Shown here in pieces: positions 62,684 through 63,343 of a DNA stretch of 63,343 bases. How positions within the stretch are numbered: position 1 is the first letter of the stretch; every line of letters begins with the position of its first letter. Origin of the DNA: Oscillospiraceae bacterium (GTDB lineage: Bacteria; Bacillota; Clostridia; Oscillospirales; Oscillospiraceae); NCBI GenBank assembly GCA_902783035.1, contig CACZPK010000025.1, positions 1 through 63,343 on the forward strand, in the 5' to 3' direction. The position numbers and the translations under genes are program-made. A model generated the notes under the pieces. The model did not search any database, was not told the DNA's origin, and was given only the letters and a program-made list of their open reading frames with translations.

Positions 62684-62787
62684 ACGCCCCTTTCGGGGCG
62701 TGTTCACATAACAGGCAAACCGCCAACATGGATTTGCCTATTCGAAATATATATGTATACCTTAATGCGAAAGCCCCGCAATGTCAA
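62684..62787 (-). promoter_or_regulatory. Upstream region of mtlD: -35 box, inverted repeat and leader hairpin
   Basis: Minus strand: TTGACA at 62782-62787 with a weak -10 (TAAGGT at 62759-62764, 17-base spacer); an inverted repeat AGGCAAA (62713-62719) / TTTGCCT (62733-62739); and a hairpin ACGCCCC/GGGGCGT (62684-62701). The inverted repeat may be an operator. The promoter call is tentative. Confidence 0.4.
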
Positions 62788-62810
62788 GCCATTTATGGGC
62801 GACATATCCA

Positions 62811-62851
62811 AAAAACCGATACCCGCAGGCAGTCTGCGGGTATCGGTTTTT
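62811..62851 (-). terminator. Terminator of groEL
   Basis: A perfect 17-bp stem (62811-62827 with 62835-62851), 7-base loop, and T-run on the minus strand, 24 bases beyond the groEL stop. Confidence 0.88.
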
Positions 62852-62874
62852 GATTGGGGCCTTTCAGCCGTTTC

Positions 62875-63343
62875 TTAGTACATGCCGCCCATGTCGCCCA
62901 TACCGGCGGGAGCCGCGGGTGCGGGGGGCTCGGGCTTGTCGGCGACCAGCGCCTCGGTGGTCAGCACCATGCCGCTGACGCTTGCTGCGTTCTCCAGCGC
63001 GCTGCGGGTGACCTTCGCGGGATCGACGATGCCGCTGGGGATCATATCGCAGTAGACTTCCTTATAGGCGTCGAAGCCGTAGCCGATCTTGCCGGAGGTC
63101 TTGACCTTCTCCAGCACGACGCTGCCGTCGATGCCGGCGTTGACCGCGATCTGACGCAGCGGCTCCTGCAGCGCCTGCGCAATGATGCGTGCGCCGGTCT
63201 TCTCGTCGCCGTCCAGGCTCTCGACCAGCTTCTCCACCGCGGGCACGGCGTTGACATAGGCGGTGCCGCCGCCGGCGACAATGCCTTCCTCGACCGCCGC
63301 GCGGGTCGCGTTGAGCGCGTCCTCGATGCGGAGCTTCTTCTCC
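62875..63343 (-). CDS. groEL: Chaperonin GroEL, C-terminal part (cut by the window edge)
   Basis: About 155 C-terminal residues of GroEL, open through the right edge. It includes [20 protein letters not shown], the hinge/equatorial segment [13 protein letters not shown], and ends with a Gly/Met-rich tail GMGDMGGMY. All residues match the group I chaperonin. The 5' part and groES lie outside. Confidence 0.97.
   Translation of the reverse strand, partial: EKKLRIEDALNATRAAVEEGIVAGGGTAYVNAVPAVEKLVESLDGDEKTGARIIAQALQEPLRQIAVNAGIDGSVVLEKVKTSGKIGYGFDAYKEVYCDMIPSGIVDPAKVTRSALENAASVSGMVLTTEALVADKPEPPAPAAPAGMGDMGGMY

Overview
The window is about 63 kb of GC-rich chromosome from a Gram-positive, low-GC-phylum (Firmicutes) anaerobe, most likely a member of the Clostridia close to the Oscillospiraceae. 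The basis is gene content: gdpP-rplI-dnaB-tilS-hpt-ftsH in one run, RNase J, a SigI/RsgI pair, SLH-domain surface protein, lipoprotein-anchored solute-binding proteins, strong AGGAGG ribosome binding sites, consensus sigma-A promoters and a c-di-AMP phosphodiesterase. Species cannot be named from the sequence alone. No phage, insertion sequence, CRISPR array, tRNA or attachment site was seen; the region reads as ordinary core chromosome with signalling and transport islands.

Layout. 1-250: a strong minus-strand promoter and leader that look like the start of an rRNA operon lying off the left edge. 251-3176: a YhaN-like AAA ATPase and an Mrp/NBP35 Fe-S carrier ATPase. 3226-8192 (minus): a complete branched-chain amino-acid ABC importer (livF-G-M-H and its binding protein). 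8435-15746 (minus): the housekeeping run gdpP, rplI, dnaB, tilS, hpt, ftsH. 16112-20698: RNase J with a structured leader, rsmI, and an SLH-anchored C-terminal processing protease. 20787-25380 (minus): an Fbp/Afu-type ABC importer with a HAD phosphatase. 25521-30199 (minus): rsgI, sigI, a surface carbohydrate-binding-domain protein with Met-rich and QNQQPA repeats, mnmA and a kinase-like protein lacking the phospho-acceptor His. 31270-38979: gap, DUF2461 protein, two rRNA methyltransferases, a mini-protein with a flagellin-like C-terminus, an SPFH/NfeD pair in which NfeD carries an HTH domain, and a lipid kinase. 39030-50721: an exonuclease, three membrane GGDEF proteins, an orphan oligopeptide-type binding protein, brnQ, a glycosyltransferase-like protein, an HD-domain protein and an ion-transporter-superfamily permease. 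50795-56663: acylphosphatase, a 1595-residue hybrid histidine kinase whose N-terminus resembles an ECF transporter S-component, and a double-receiver response regulator. 56734-62654 (minus): mtlD, a second HAD phosphatase and a second Fbp/Afu-type importer. 62875-63343: the C-terminal part of groEL, cut by the right edge.

How the parts work together. The two Fbp/Afu-like importers are paralogous, both sit with a HAD phosphatase, and one also sits with mannitol-1-phosphate dehydrogenase; neither binding protein has the paired tyrosines expected of a ferric-binding protein. Together this points to uptake of phosphorylated sugars or polyols (inference). The middle of the window is rich in signalling: three diguanylate cyclases without an RxxD inhibitory site, two of them in operons with a binding protein or a permease, next to a phosphorelay with a transporter-like input domain.
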